NCBI GenBank assembly: GCA_965248805.1
Contig: CBDFKJ010000009.1
Coordinates: 1,860,001 to 1,924,000 of the forward strand
Direction: 5' to 3'
Source: CBDFKJ01 sp965248805
GTDB lineage: Bacteria > Pseudomonadota > Alphaproteobacteria > UBA6615
Length of the DNA stretch: 64,000 nt
Made by a program: the position numbers and the translations under genes. Below are positions 27,480-36,733 of this stretch, in pieces. The notes under the pieces were generated by a model. The model worked only from the letters and a program-made list of their open reading frames with translations. It was not told the origin of the DNA and ran no database searches. The stretch's first letter is position 1; every line of letters starts with the position of its first letter.

Positions 27480-28502
27480 TCACCGCATCGGCGGTGCGTA
27501 CATGAGCCCTCCGTCGGTCCACAGCGCATTGACGCCGCGCGACAGCTTCAACGGCGTGGTCGGCCCCAGATTGCGCGCGAAGATTTCTCCGTAGTTGCCG
27601 ACCTGCTTGATGGCGCGGTAGGCCCATTCCGCGTCGAGCCCGAGTTTCTCGCCCATATCGCCCGAAACGCCCAGCAGTCGTTGCACGGTCGGATCGTTGC
27701 TCGACTTCATGCTGTCGACATTTTGTGAGGTAATACCTTTCTCCTCGGCCTCGAGCGCGGCGTTGAGCACCCACTTGGCAATGGTGAACCATTCGTCGTC
27801 GCCCCGGCGTACGACCGGACCCAGCGGCTCCTTGGAAATGATCTCGGGCAGGATGACGTAGTCGTCAGGGTTCGGCGCATCGACAGCGCGGATCGACGCC
27901 AGGCCCGATGCGTCGGTGGTGTAGACCTGGCAGCGTCCGTTGAAGAACGCGGTGCGCGACTCTGCCAGCGATTCGAACACTACCGGCTTGAATTCCATGC
28001 CACCGGCGCGGAAATAGTCCGCCAGGTTCAACTCGGTCGTCGTGCCGGTCTGCACGCACACCTCGGCGCCGCCCAGATCGGCAGCGCTGCTGACGCCAAG
28101 ATCGACCGGCACCATGAACCCCTGGCCGTCGTAGTACCAGACGCCGGCAAACTCGAGACCCAGGGAGCCGTCGCGTGTGAGCGTCCAGGTGGTGTTACGC
28201 GACAAAACGTCGATCTCACCCGACTGCAGCGCGGTGAACCGTTGCTGCGCCGACAGGGGCGTGAACCTCACCTTGGAGCCGTCGCCGAGCACGGCGGCGG
28301 CTAGCGCGCGGCAATAGTCGACATCATGGCCGACCCAGTTGCCCTGATTGTCGGCGATGCCAAAACCGGCGAGGCCGGTGTTCACCCCGCACTGCACGAA
28401 ATCTTTTTGCCTGACCGCGTCCAGCGTCGCGCCCGCGTAAGCGGCGCCGGCCCAAACGGTCACGATCATCGACATCGCGGCCAATGTCGTGAATTTGCGC
28501 AT
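27480..28502 (-). CDS. aapJ: General L-amino acid-binding periplasmic protein AapJ
   Basis: The 340-residue solute-binding protein starts after GGGAGG and has a signal peptide cleaved near A-Y-A-G-A. Family motifs include V-Q-C-G-V-N-T-G-L-A-G-F, D-V-D-Y-C-R-A-L-A-A-A, R-F-T-A-L-Q-S-G-E-I-D-V-L and N-T-T-W-T-L-T-R-D. It delivers L-amino acids to AapQM. As first gene of the operon it is probably preceded by the promoter in 28503-28620. Confidence 0.94.
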   Translation of the reverse strand: MRKFTTLAAMSMIVTVWAGAAYAGATLDAVRQKDFVQCGVNTGLAGFGIADNQGNWVGHDVDYCRALAAAVLGDGSKVRFTPLSAQQRFTALQSGEIDVLSRNTTWTLTRDGSLGLEFAGVWYYDGQGFMVPVDLGVSSAADLGGAEVCVQTGTTTELNLADYFRAGGMEFKPVVFESLAESRTAFFNGRCQVYTTDASGLASIRAVDAPNPDDYVILPEIISKEPLGPVVRRGDDEWFTIAKWVLNAALEAEEKGITSQNVDSMKSSNDPTVQRLLGVSGDMGEKLGLDAEWAYRAIKQVGNYGEIFARNLGPTTPLKLSRGVNALWTDGGLMYAPPMR

Positions 28503-28621
28503 CACGTACCTCCCTTTGTTGGTGTTGTTACAGTCCAACTGTGGCGCGATCGCCGACGGTTGTCGACCCCCGCCCCTGGCTGGTGACCCGGTACCCGGTC
28601 GAGACGGGCAGGATATCGGGG

Positions 28622-29692
28622 CTAGCCGCTATCGCCGCGGACCAGGACCCGCGCCAGCGCGCGCGAAAACGGGTCCAGCACCGCGCCCTGGAACGTCCGT
28701 TTCGCGGCGGGCGGCCAGGATCGGTAGGACACGCCCTCAAGCGCGATCAGCCAACGGAACATGGCTTGGCGGACCAAACACAAGCGCAGCGCGGCCGCAT
28801 CCACCTTCATCGCCCGACGCCAACCGGCGAGCAAATGCCGCTGCAATCGCGCGCCGGGCCGCAGGCGCAATCCGACATACGGCGTCGACCAGCACAGGCA
28901 GTGCAAACCGATAATCAGCCTGGCCACATCTTCCTCCGGCGCCATTGGCAGCAACAATCCTGGATCGATGCCCGTCAACCCGCCGGCGTCGCCGATGACG
29001 AAATGATGCAGGTGAAGACCGTATATCCCTGTGACGCTGCGGTCAAGCCCGGCCTCGGCGCGTGCATCTGCGGCGGCGCCGATCGCGGCGTCGACGATGC
29101 GTGGGTTGACCCCTGCGTCACGCAGCCGCGCTGCATAGTCGCGCACATCCTTGAGCAAGCGATCGTGGTGTGGGCTGTCCGCGCTCAGGCTGTGCGCATG
29201 GTGGCGACCCACGGTTCGCCCCAGCCGATCGAGCATGTCCAACGGCGGACTGCCGCCGCGGCCGATCCGCCGGTCCAGGTCCCAGCGCCGTAGGTAATCG
29301 AGCAGCAAGGGGCCGTCGATGCGGTCCAGTACCAGCGCGTTGACGTCCTCGACCAACGCCACCGGCCGCACGAAGCCCACATCGGCCTCCTCCACCGCCA
29401 TCTGGCGGTGGAGATAGGACAGCGCTTCGAATTCCTGCACGGCCATGTCCCGTTCCTGCGGCGTGAACGTGGCGGTTACATCGGAGCGCAAGGTGCCGCG
29501 GGCACGCGGAACCTTGATGAAAACCGAGCGCGTGCCGTCGGCGGCCGGCAGATCCAACTCGATGCCGATGGAGCGCAAGCGCCGCGCCACGCGACCCACA
29601 TGCACGACGGGTGCGCCAGTGCCAGAGAGGTGCCGCGCGACGGCGCGGCATATTTGGCGTGCTTCGCCCGCGCTGCCGTCGGCCACGGTCAC
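28622..29692 (-). CDS. Phosphotransferase/kinase-like protein
   Basis: The product of about 356 residues looks like an aminoglycoside-phosphotransferase or Kdo-kinase relative: an N-lobe with F-I-K-V-P (possible nucleotide Lys) and E-F-E-A-L-S-Y-L-H, a hinge with L-V-L-D-R-I-D-G-P-L-L-L-D-Y-L, and a C-lobe H-L-H-H-F-V-I-G-D ... G-I-D-P-G in place of the usual H-G-D-x-H-x-x-N and D-F-D/G. The catalytic Asp is therefore not obvious. GTG 29692 follows a GGGG site. It lies 22 bases after the sulfotransferase, so the two may modify the same glycan or lipid; that is an inference. Confidence 0.6.
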   Translation of the reverse strand: MTVADGSAGEARQICRAVARHLSGTGAPVVHVGRVARRLRSIGIELDLPAADGTRSVFIKVPRARGTLRSDVTATFTPQERDMAVQEFEALSYLHRQMAVEEADVGFVRPVALVEDVNALVLDRIDGPLLLDYLRRWDLDRRIGRGGSPPLDMLDRLGRTVGRHHAHSLSADSPHHDRLLKDVRDYAARLRDAGVNPRIVDAAIGAAADARAEAGLDRSVTGIYGLHLHHFVIGDAGGLTGIDPGLLLPMAPEEDVARLIIGLHCLCWSTPYVGLRLRPGARLQRHLLAGWRRAMKVDAAALRLCLVRQAMFRWLIALEGVSYRSWPPAAKRTFQGAVLDPFSRALARVLVRGDSG

Positions 29693-29714
29693 GCCACTGC
29701 CCCTGGCAACTTGG

Positions 29715-30624
29715 TTACCTTCCGGACGTGCCGGGCTCGGCGGACCAAACGAATTCGTCGCCGAGCAGCTCGCGCAAACGGCGGTTCGAGGCGTCGAATT
29801 CCTTACGCAAGCGCTGCTCGATGGCCGGGTCGACGGCGCCGTAGCGTCCGACATAGATCGGCGGCAATGCGCCGACGTCGGCACGGTCGACGCCCAGAAA
29901 CGAAAGCGTCCGCTCGAATTGGCTTTCCGTCTGTTGGCGAAGGGTCTCGCTCTTCAGGATGAGAAATCGGTCGCGGTCGAAATAGGTGAGCCAGCGCTCC
30001 AATTGGTCGGCGTACAGGCCGCGTGCGATGTAGGAATGCCGCATCTGTTGCCGCTCGATCGGACCCAACGGAGCGCCCGCGGCCAGGGCGTCCGGCAGCG
30101 CACGGCTCTCCGCGGAGAAGATCGCCTCATCAATCGGGCGACGCTCGGTGCCGGCGCGTACTTCGTGGAAGTAGTGCGAGATCGCCCGCGAGACCGGATC
30201 GCGAAGGATGGCGATCAGCTTCGTCTCGGGCAGCGTTCGGGCGAGGCGCTCGGCGGCCAACGGATGCGCCAGATAAAATGACGTCGCCTCGCCCGTGAAG
30301 GCGCCCGCGGGCGCCTCGTCGACGGGGAAAATGGGCGAGGTACCAGTCGCGCGGTCGCGCCCAACGGCGATCGAAGTACTGAATGCCCTTGTCGATTGGC
30401 GGCACGATCAACGGGTGCTTGATCAAATAGCTGAACAAGGCGGTGGTGCCGGATTTTGTCGCGCCGACGATGACGAACGCCGGGCGCAGACGGTCGGCGC
30501 CACTCAGCGAGCGCAACCGTGCGCGCTCGGCCACGACCTGCCGGCGCGTGGCATGCGCCAGTCGCGTCACCGGCGCCGGAGCCTTGGCGCGCATCCATCT
30601 TACTGTACTGGATCCAAGGCTCAT
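29715..30624 (-). pseudogene. Sulfotransferase, frameshifted
   Basis: The N-terminal part has the PAPS-binding loop F-V-I-V-G-A-T-K-S-G-T-T-A-L-F-S-Y-L and D-W-Y-L-A-H-F-P; the continuation (V-D-E-A-P-A-G-A-F-T-G-E-A-T-S-F-Y-L) is in the next frame, with one base gained or lost at the CCCC run near 30328. The second part has the 3'-phosphate motif A-I-L-R-D-P-V-S-R-A-I-S-H-Y. The total of about 303 residues fits heparan-type Sulfotransfer_1 proteins. Real loss or sequencing error cannot be told apart here. Confidence 0.85.
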
Positions 30625-30690
30625 GCCGCCCTCCCTATGCAGGCGCCCTTGCTTTTCTTATCCCAGGCCGCCGGTAAGGCGTGGCCCTCG

Positions 30691-31197
30691 TCAACCGCCG
30701 AAATGGTGCTCTTGCATCCATTCCCACGGCATCTGAAACTGGCCGCGCCACACGCCGACGCCGGCCTCGTGGGCGGTGTCTTCCGCTGCCACATAGTCTT
30801 CGGACTGCTCGCGGAACGCCACCGCCATGCCGAGGCGCACCATTTCCCAACCCACGTCGGTATCGCCGATCATGCACACGACATAGACCTTTCCGCGCCG
30901 GCGACGACTGTCGTCAAGACGCTGAGTGCAGGTGAGTTCCTGTTCGTGCACCATGGTCTCCAGGGTGCGAATGGCCACCGCGAAGCAGTCCCAGAACTCG
31001 CCGTCGATGAAGCAGGGCTGGGTCTTCTCCGGCGCGTCCACGCCCCACAGCCGGACCGGCGGATGGGTCTCGGCGATGACCAACAGATCGCCCTCCAGCA
31101 CCCGGGCGGGTCCGCTGATCTCGATAAGTGGGGCCTGGGCGGATGCGGCGGTTGCCAATGCCAGCCATGACAGGCAGACGATTATCCAATGTTTCAT
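30691..31197 (-). CDS. Exported thermonuclease-family (SNase-like) protein
   Basis: A 168-residue protein with a clear signal peptide (hydrophobic helix, A-S-A-Q-A). The SNase fold shows as G-P-A-R-V-L-E-G-D, V-R-L-W-G-V-D-A-P-E and the central C-T-Q-R ... R-G-K-V-Y-V-V-C. Family enzymes cut DNA and RNA with Ca2+. Here some catalytic Arg positions are uncertain, and Cys residues suggest disulfides in the periplasm. Confidence 0.78.
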   Translation of the reverse strand: MKHWIIVCLSWLALATAASAQAPLIEISGPARVLEGDLLVIAETHPPVRLWGVDAPEKTQPCFIDGEFWDCFAVAIRTLETMVHEQELTCTQRLDDSRRRRGKVYVVCMIGDTDVGWEMVRLGMAVAFREQSEDYVAAEDTAHEAGVGVWRGQFQMPWEWMQEHHFGG

Positions 31198-31256
31198 TTG
31201 CGCGAAATCCTATGCTCGGCAGTGGCAGGGAGCAACTCACGGCTCCCGTGGCGTTC

Positions 31257-32095
31257 CTAGTGGATTGATTCCAACGTTTGGAACCCTCGGTTTCGGGCTG
31301 CGATGATGTCGTCGGGGTCGGCTTTCGATATGAATGGCTGTGGGTTGGCCGCATTGTATTCGCGGACGAAGCGGTTGATTGCGGCCTGGAGATCGACGAC
31401 GGAATGGAAGACGCCGTGCTTGAGCCGCCGCCGGGTGAGTTTTGCGAAGAAGCCCTCGACGGCATTGAGCCACGAGCAGGAGGTCGGTGTGAAGTGGAAA
31501 GTCCAGCGCGGATGGCGGGCGAGCCAGGCGCGGACCTTGTCCTTGTTGTGCGCCGCGTAGTTGTCGACGATCGCGTGGATGGCCTTGTCCGCCGGCACCG
31601 TGCGCTCGATGCGGTTGAGGAAGCGGATGAACTCCTGATGGCGGTGGCGCTGCATGTTCTGGCCGATCACCGTTCCGTCCAGAACGTTGAGCGCCGCAAA
31701 CAGCGTGGTCGTGCCGTGCCGTTTGTAGTCATGGGTCATGGTGCCGGCGCGTCCCTTCTTCATCGGCAGACCGGCGGTCGAGCGCCTGGATCTGTGACTT
31801 CTCATCGATCGACAACACCACCGCATGGGCCGGCGGGTCGACATACAGGCCGACGATATCGGTGAGTTTCTCGGCGAAGGCAGGGTCGGTCGACAGCTTG
31901 AAGTTGCGCCAGCGGTGCGGGCTGAGACCGTGAGCCTTCCAGATCGCCTGCACCGTCGAGGCGGCAATACCGGCCGCCCTGGCCATCGCGCGCAACGTCC
32001 AGTGGGTCGCCTCAAACGGCGGCGGTTGCTGCGTCAGGCGCACGATCTCGGCGACACGATCGAGCGGGACCGGCGCCTTGCCGGGCGCATACCAC
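31257..32095 (-). pseudogene. IS630 transposase, 5' deleted and frameshifted
   Basis: The first roughly 87 codons are missing: the end sequence joins directly to A-P-G-K-A-P-V-P-L-D. The duplication of CCATGAC near 31730 shifts the frame between R-R-H-H-D and Y-K-R-H-G. Catalytic D-E-K-S-Q and V-D-N-Y-A-A-H lie in different frames, so this copy is inactive. Confidence 0.9.
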
Positions 32096-32144
32096 AGCAA
32101 AATACGGAACCCCAATTCGGACTCTTTCGTTCCGATCCCTCCAC
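31260..32144 (-). mobile_element. IS630-family element, copy 1, internally deleted (885 bp)
   Basis: Ends start GTGGATTGAT and each is flanked by TA (31258-31259, 32145-32146), the usual IS630 duplication. Compared with copy 2 (1134 bp) it lacks about 257 bases near the transposase start and has a 7-bp tandem duplication (CCATGAC), which accounts for the net 249-bp difference. Confidence 0.9.
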
Positions 32145-32213
32145 TAGGGTTGATCGCGCAGCGCGAAATGCGTTCAATGGTCCGCAATTCCATCGGATAG
32201 CGCGCAGGCCCGG

Positions 32214-33029
32214 ATGGCGGCTCATATCCACTGTAATTTGCCGGTCGGGAGCGTCCGACGATTTTGTGTCGTCGTAGCTATGGCGGGTGCGGTGTTGCTT
32301 GGCGGCAGCGTGCTCGCGACGCCACACGGCGCTGACGCCAAGGCGCGGTTTCTCGCCGGTGAGACCCTGGAATGCAGCGGCTGCGACCTGACTCGGGCCG
32401 ACTTGCGCCGGCGCGATCTTGGCGGCGCGGACCTCAGCGGCGCCAAATTGGCGGAGGCCGATCTATTCAACGCCGATCTGACCAGCGCCAATCTGCAGAA
32501 CGCCGATCTGAATACAGCAAACTTGAGCGGCGCGAAGCTGCGCGGAGCGGATTTGCGCAACGCGGATCTTTCTCGGGCCAACTTGTTCGAGGCGGATCTG
32601 AACCAGGCCGATCTGCGCGAAGCCTATATGCGCGAGGCGATTTTGGTGAAGGCGCGGTTGCAACGCGCCAATCTCGAGGGGGCCATGTTCGTCGATACCG
32701 ACTTGCGCCAGGCCAAACTGGCGGGCAGCAAATTTCGCGGTGCCTATTTCGGCGGTTCGCGTCTGGACGACATCAATTTGCATGCACAGGATCTGCGTGG
32801 CGCCAATTTCGAGATCAGCGACATGCCGCGCGCCAACCTGTCGGACGCCAATCTCGACGGCGCGATCTTCACCGAGGTCGATCTCTACGGCGCCGACCTG
32901 CGCGGCGCATCCATCGTCAATACCGACTTCAGCCGGGCCCGTCTGGAGCATGCCAAGTCCGTCGATGTCGATTTCGCCGACGCCATTGTCTCAGGTGCCA
33001 TCATGCCGGACGGCTGGCGTCACGAATGA
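32214..33029 (+). CDS. Exported pentapeptide-repeat protein
   Basis: After a hydrophobic N-terminal signal (A-M-A-G-A-V-L-L-G-G-S-V-L-A) and an E-T-L-E-C-S-G-C-D-L segment, the protein is built from about 40 tandem A(D/N)LXX units, from residue 57 to about 262. Such repeats fold into a right-handed beta-helix. In the envelope they usually act as scaffolds; specific function is unknown. ATG 32214 is provisional. The C-terminus ends outside the repeat, and the gene sits just after IS630 copy 1, so the upstream region may be altered. Confidence 0.82.
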   Translation: MAAHIHCNLPVGSVRRFCVVVAMAGAVLLGGSVLATPHGADAKARFLAGETLECSGCDLTRADLRRRDLGGADLSGAKLAEADLFNADLTSANLQNADLNTANLSGAKLRGADLRNADLSRANLFEADLNQADLREAYMREAILVKARLQRANLEGAMFVDTDLRQAKLAGSKFRGAYFGGSRLDDINLHAQDLRGANFEISDMPRANLSDANLDGAIFTEVDLYGADLRGASIVNTDFSRARLEHAKSVDVDFADAIVSGAIMPDGWRHE

Positions 33030-33039
33030 GGTCGGGCGC

Positions 33040-33490
33040 TCAATCGAAGGGCACGGAACGGTCCCAGATCTCCCAACGCGTGGAGCTTTCGTAGTCGCCC
33101 TCGATGTACTGGCCACGTTCGTCGTAGCCGGTTTGTCCGGGTTCGCGAAATTGATGCGCGCGCACGACGATACGCCGGCCTTGTGCGTCAACCGTCTGGC
33201 AGAGTTCCTTGATGTAGCGTGAGCCGATCGGAGTTTCGCCATCGGCCAGCGGCAAGTCGACGCAGTCCCACTCGGCGCCGCGATAGCGCGGCTTGATGCG
33301 CATGCGCATGGCGTGCGCGCACACGCGTTGGTCGAGCGGCGCCCGCGAATCCGTTACCACCCGCATACCCTTGGCGACGCCCTCGGCGTCGAACAGGACC
33401 GACAGGATTACCGCGTATCCGGCGCCGCGCGTGCCGGCGTACTTTTCCAGCCACAAGGTCACGGCTGGACCGGAACGGGCGGCATCCCGG
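33040..33490 (-). pseudogene. Hypothetical exported-type protein, 5' end lost
   Basis: The protein-like part runs leftward from about 33490: V-T-L-W-L-E-K-Y-A-G-T-R-G-A-G-Y-A-V, a W-D-C-V-D-L-P-L-A-D-G-E-T-P-I-G-S segment and a C-terminal R-W-E-I-W-D-R-S-V-P-F-D. Upstream the same frame continues only as the antisense of the cytochrome remnant on the other strand. No start site is found, so both genes seem to have lost their first part in one deletion. Function not recognised. Confidence 0.55.
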
Positions 33491-33504
33491 GCGACGAAGG
33501 CGCC

Positions 33505-33819
33505 GCCGGGCCATCTCTGCTCGAAACCCAGCTTAACTACGACGATATCGTCGAGATCGTGCGCTGCGGCCGCCCGTCGACCGGCATGCCGCGCCATTCG
33601 CGCAAGGCCTGGAGCGCCGACGCTCCGTGTTACGGCATGCTGGAGGCCGAAGTCGGTCCCGGCATGCCGCCGGATCCAGAAAACAATTGGCTGCGCGACG
33701 CGCAGATCGAGGCGGTCGCCGCGTGGGTCGTGACTGCATTCAAGGGCAAGGAAATGACGTTGGAGACCTGTGAGCGGTTCTTCCGCGAGGGCGCCCGACA
33801 GTGCAACGATTGGCGGTAA
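33505..33819 (+). pseudogene. Cytochrome c fragment lacking the haem motif
   Basis: The frame from G-P-S-L-L-E-T-Q-L-N-Y-D onward (I-V-R-C-G-R-P-S-T-G-M-P-R-H, C-Y-G-M, I-E-A-V-A-A-W-V) is the C-terminal part of a small c-type cytochrome of the kind encoded beside PQQ alcohol dehydrogenases, with the axial Met in T-G-M-P. The N-terminal part with CxxCH is missing. An intact protein would accept electrons from the dehydrogenase at 33933-35780. Confidence 0.72.
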
Positions 33820-33882
33820 CGCGCCTACCGAGGTGACGGGCGCAAACAGCCGCCACAATTCATCGACTCACCCGTCAATGAA

Positions 33883-33910
33883 AAACGGGGCCGGATTCCC
33901 GGCCCCGTTT
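33883..33910. terminator. Bidirectional rho-independent terminator
   Basis: AAACGGGGCCGG and CCGGCCCCGTTT form a 12-bp perfect stem with a 4-base loop and A/T tracts on both sides. It lies between the cytochrome fragment and the convergent PQQ dehydrogenase. Confidence 0.85.
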
Positions 33911-33932
33911 GCATTGGTGCCTGCTGCTGGCT

Positions 33933-35780
33933 TTAGAACGAGAACAGAAGCAGCAGGTTGCATGCCGACATGTGCGCCGTCTCCGGATACTGGGAACGCG
34001 TGGAGCCGTCGGGGCGCCCCCCAGCCAACACGGCGATGAACTGCTTGCCGCCGGTGGAGTACGTCATCGGCGGTGCCTGGATGCCGGTGCCGACGTGCTG
34101 AACCCAAAGCAGCTCGAGCGTGTTGGCATCATACGCCGACAACTCGCCGGTCTGGTCGCCGGCGAAGATCAGGCCGCCGGCCGTCGACAGGATGCCGCCC
34201 GGACGCTGCTTGGTGATCGTCTTGGCGACGGTTTCGCCGGTTGCCGGGTCGATCGCGGTGATCGAACCACGCTGGTCCATCAACGGCTTCGGCGTATCGG
34301 CGGTCACGCTTTCACGGCCGCGCCAACCGGCGGGATCGCGGTTCTTCAACGTACCCAGCTTGTTGCCCTTGTCAGCCCAGTGGCCGACACCGCCGACTGT
34401 CGTGGTGTAAGCGGAACAGGCTTCCAACGCGCCAGTGTAGTTAAGGCCGGTGTCGCGGTTGTATGCAGCGGGCTGCCAATTCTTGCCGCCGCCAAGATGG
34501 GGGCAGAACACCGACAAGCGACCGTCGCGACGCCCCGGTGTGCCCGGTGCGTAAGGCTGCGCCAGACCCCTGAGATTGGGATCGTAGCTATTGGGCAGGC
34601 CGGTTTTCTGATCGATGCCATCGGTCCAGTTGACGACCTCGGCATACTGCCTAGCATACAGGAACTGACCGTTGGTGCGGTCGATGCCGTACGCGAAGCC
34701 GTTGCGCGCGACTTTCATGAAGGTCTCACGCATTTCGCCATTGATGTCGATGTCGATCAGCTGCGCCTCGCCGACCTCGTCGTAGTCGTACGGGTCGTTT
34801 GGCGTGTACTGGAAGTGGAATTGAATCTCGCCGGTGTCGACATCCAGCGCAACGGTACTCTCCGTATAGAGGTTGTCGCCTGGCCGATACTCGGAGTCGA
34901 ACTGCGGCGACGGGTTGCCGACGCCCCAGTAGGTCAGATTCAAATCGGCGTCGTAGGTGCCGGTTTGCCAGATCGAGCCACCGCCGGTCATCCAACCGTC
35001 GTAGTCGTCTTCCCAGGTTTCGAAGCCAGGCTCGCCTGGACCGGGGATCAGCCAGGTGCGCCAGACATGCTCGCCGGTGTTGGCATTGACCGCATCCATG
35101 TGACCGCGGATGCCGTACTCGGCCCCGGTGACACCGTTGATGACCAAGTCGCCGATCACCAGCGGCGCGCCGGTGTGCGATTCCATAATATCGTTGTCGG
35201 CCGTGACGGCTTCCCAGACCATCTCGCCAGTGTCCTTGTCGATGGCGACCATGCGGCCGTCCATCGTGCTCTCGATGACGTTGTTGCCGGCCATGGCGAC
35301 GCCGCGGTTACGCGCCTGACAGCAGCCGGAATCGGCGGCGTACTCGTCGTCCATCTCCGGATCCCACATCCACAGGATCGTCGCCCGGTTACCCGAGCGC
35401 ACATCGATCTTGTAGATGTTGTTCCAGCCGTCGGTGACGTACATGAAGCCGTCCTCGACCAGCGGTGTGCCCTCGATCCGGCCATAGGACTGCCGGCCGG
35501 CGCCGTGGATGCCGCTGAGCATCGTCACCGCGGCGATCCGCAGATCACCGACATTTTCGCGGTTGATCTGGGTCAGCGGCGAGTGCCGATGGCCGTCATA
35601 GGTGCGGTGATGGAGGATCCAATTGCCGACCTCGCGATCGGCATTCTTCATACGATCGAATGTAACATCCGCCGCGGACGATGGCCCGACGAGAGCGACC
35701 GATAACATGGCTCCCACTAGGGCACCCGCGGCCGGCGCGAGGTATTTTCCTACCACGCGGCAGTCGGTTGCGTTTCTCAT
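33933..35780 (-). CDS. PQQ-dependent alcohol dehydrogenase
   Basis: The 615-residue quinoprotein has a signal peptide (cleavage near S-S-A-A-D), eight-bladed propeller repeats and the adjacent-Cys pair in D-S-G-C-C-Q-A-R-N-R-G. Near the active site it has N-P-S-P-Q-F, then V-A-L-D-V-D-T-G: an Asp with a second Asp two residues on. In this family the second Asp marks lanthanide-dependent enzymes (ExaF and XoxF types), while calcium enzymes such as ExaA have a small residue there. The metal is thus inferred. It oxidises methanol or other alcohols in the periplasm. Its cytochrome partner downstream is truncated. Confidence 0.88.
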   Translation of the reverse strand: MRNATDCRVVGKYLAPAAGALVGAMLSVALVGPSSAADVTFDRMKNADREVGNWILHHRTYDGHRHSPLTQINRENVGDLRIAAVTMLSGIHGAGRQSYGRIEGTPLVEDGFMYVTDGWNNIYKIDVRSGNRATILWMWDPEMDDEYAADSGCCQARNRGVAMAGNNVIESTMDGRMVAIDKDTGEMVWEAVTADNDIMESHTGAPLVIGDLVINGVTGAEYGIRGHMDAVNANTGEHVWRTWLIPGPGEPGFETWEDDYDGWMTGGGSIWQTGTYDADLNLTYWGVGNPSPQFDSEYRPGDNLYTESTVALDVDTGEIQFHFQYTPNDPYDYDEVGEAQLIDIDINGEMRETFMKVARNGFAYGIDRTNGQFLYARQYAEVVNWTDGIDQKTGLPNSYDPNLRGLAQPYAPGTPGRRDGRLSVFCPHLGGGKNWQPAAYNRDTGLNYTGALEACSAYTTTVGGVGHWADKGNKLGTLKNRDPAGWRGRESVTADTPKPLMDQRGSITAIDPATGETVAKTITKQRPGGILSTAGGLIFAGDQTGELSAYDANTLELLWVQHVGTGIQAPPMTYSTGGKQFIAVLAGGRPDGSTRSQYPETAHMSACNLLLLFSF

Positions 35781-35894
35781 AGCTTTCCCTCACTGGTGCG
35801 ATGGTCAGCGAGTGTTCCCTCACTGCGACCGGTTTGGGCGATGCCGAGCCCACAACGGCGAAGGAACGGGCTCGCCGAGCATCACGCCATGCTA

Positions 35895-36731
35895 GGGTCC
35901 GGACTCATAACCATTAGCTGACGGTAGCGGCGAGACAGACGGCGGCGAGGAAGTTTTGGGCGAGGCGGTCATAGCGGGTTGCGATTCTGCGGAAGTCTTT
36001 CAGCCGGCCGAACATGCGCTCGATGGCGTTGCGGTCGCGATAGAGCGCCGGGCTGAAGCACGGCTTCCAGCGGCGGTTGGCCTTCGGCGGGATGTTCGGA
36101 GCGACGCCTCTGCTCTCGATCTTGCGGCGAACGGCGTCGCTGTCATAGCCCTTGTCGCCAGTCAGGATCGAGGTGGCCGGCATCCGCTCCAGCAGCGGCC
36201 GCTGTGCAGTCCGCCACTTGGCCGCCGGTCAGCAGGAAGGCGAACGGGCGGCAGAGGCCATCGGTCAGCGCATGGATCTTCGTGGTGCGCCCGCCGCGGG
36301 AGCGGCCAATGGCCTGCGTGTGCTCCCCCCTTTGCCGCCCGAGGCGCAGCGATGAGCCTTCACCGCCGAGGAATCGATCAACACTTGCGCCGGCGGCCCA
36401 CCCGCCGAAGCCAGAGCGTGGAATATCCCTGTCCACACGCCTTTGGCCGCCCACCGCACGAAGCGATTGTAGAGCGTCTTGCGCGGGCCATAGACGGACG
36501 GCGCATCGACCCAACGTCCGCCGGACTTCAACACATGGATGATACCGCTTATAACGCGGCGGTCGTCGACTCTCGGCTTGCCGCGCGTATCCGTCGACAG
36601 ATGCGGCACGAGCCGTCGCAAACTGTTCCTCGCTCAGCCAGAACGTATCGTCCATCGCAACACTCCCGCAGTTTGGGAGCGTGAATCACATCGCGCCGCG
36701 TCGGCTCAAGCGATTTTATGGGTCCGGAGCC
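35895..36731 (-). mobile_element. IS5-family element (IS427-like), copy A (837 bp)
   Basis: Ends GGGTCCGGACTCATAA and (reverse complement of the right end) GGCTCCGGACCCATAA are inverted repeats. TA lies on both sides (35893-35894, 36732-36733). The right TA is shared with the IS630 copy that begins at 36734, so two elements stand end to end. Confidence 0.88.
35914..36655 (-). pseudogene. IS427-like transposase, copy A
   Basis: Starts M-D-D-T-F-W-L-S-E-E-Q-F; an extra base near 36608 then breaks the frame compared with copy B. Further on an A3G6 run marks the normal shift between the two reading frames, and another frame break lies near 36195 before S-I-L-T-G-D-K-G-Y-D. The end has A-I-E-R-M-F-G-R-L-K-D-F-R-R-I. 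Inactive. Confidence 0.85.
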
Positions 36732-36733
36732 TA

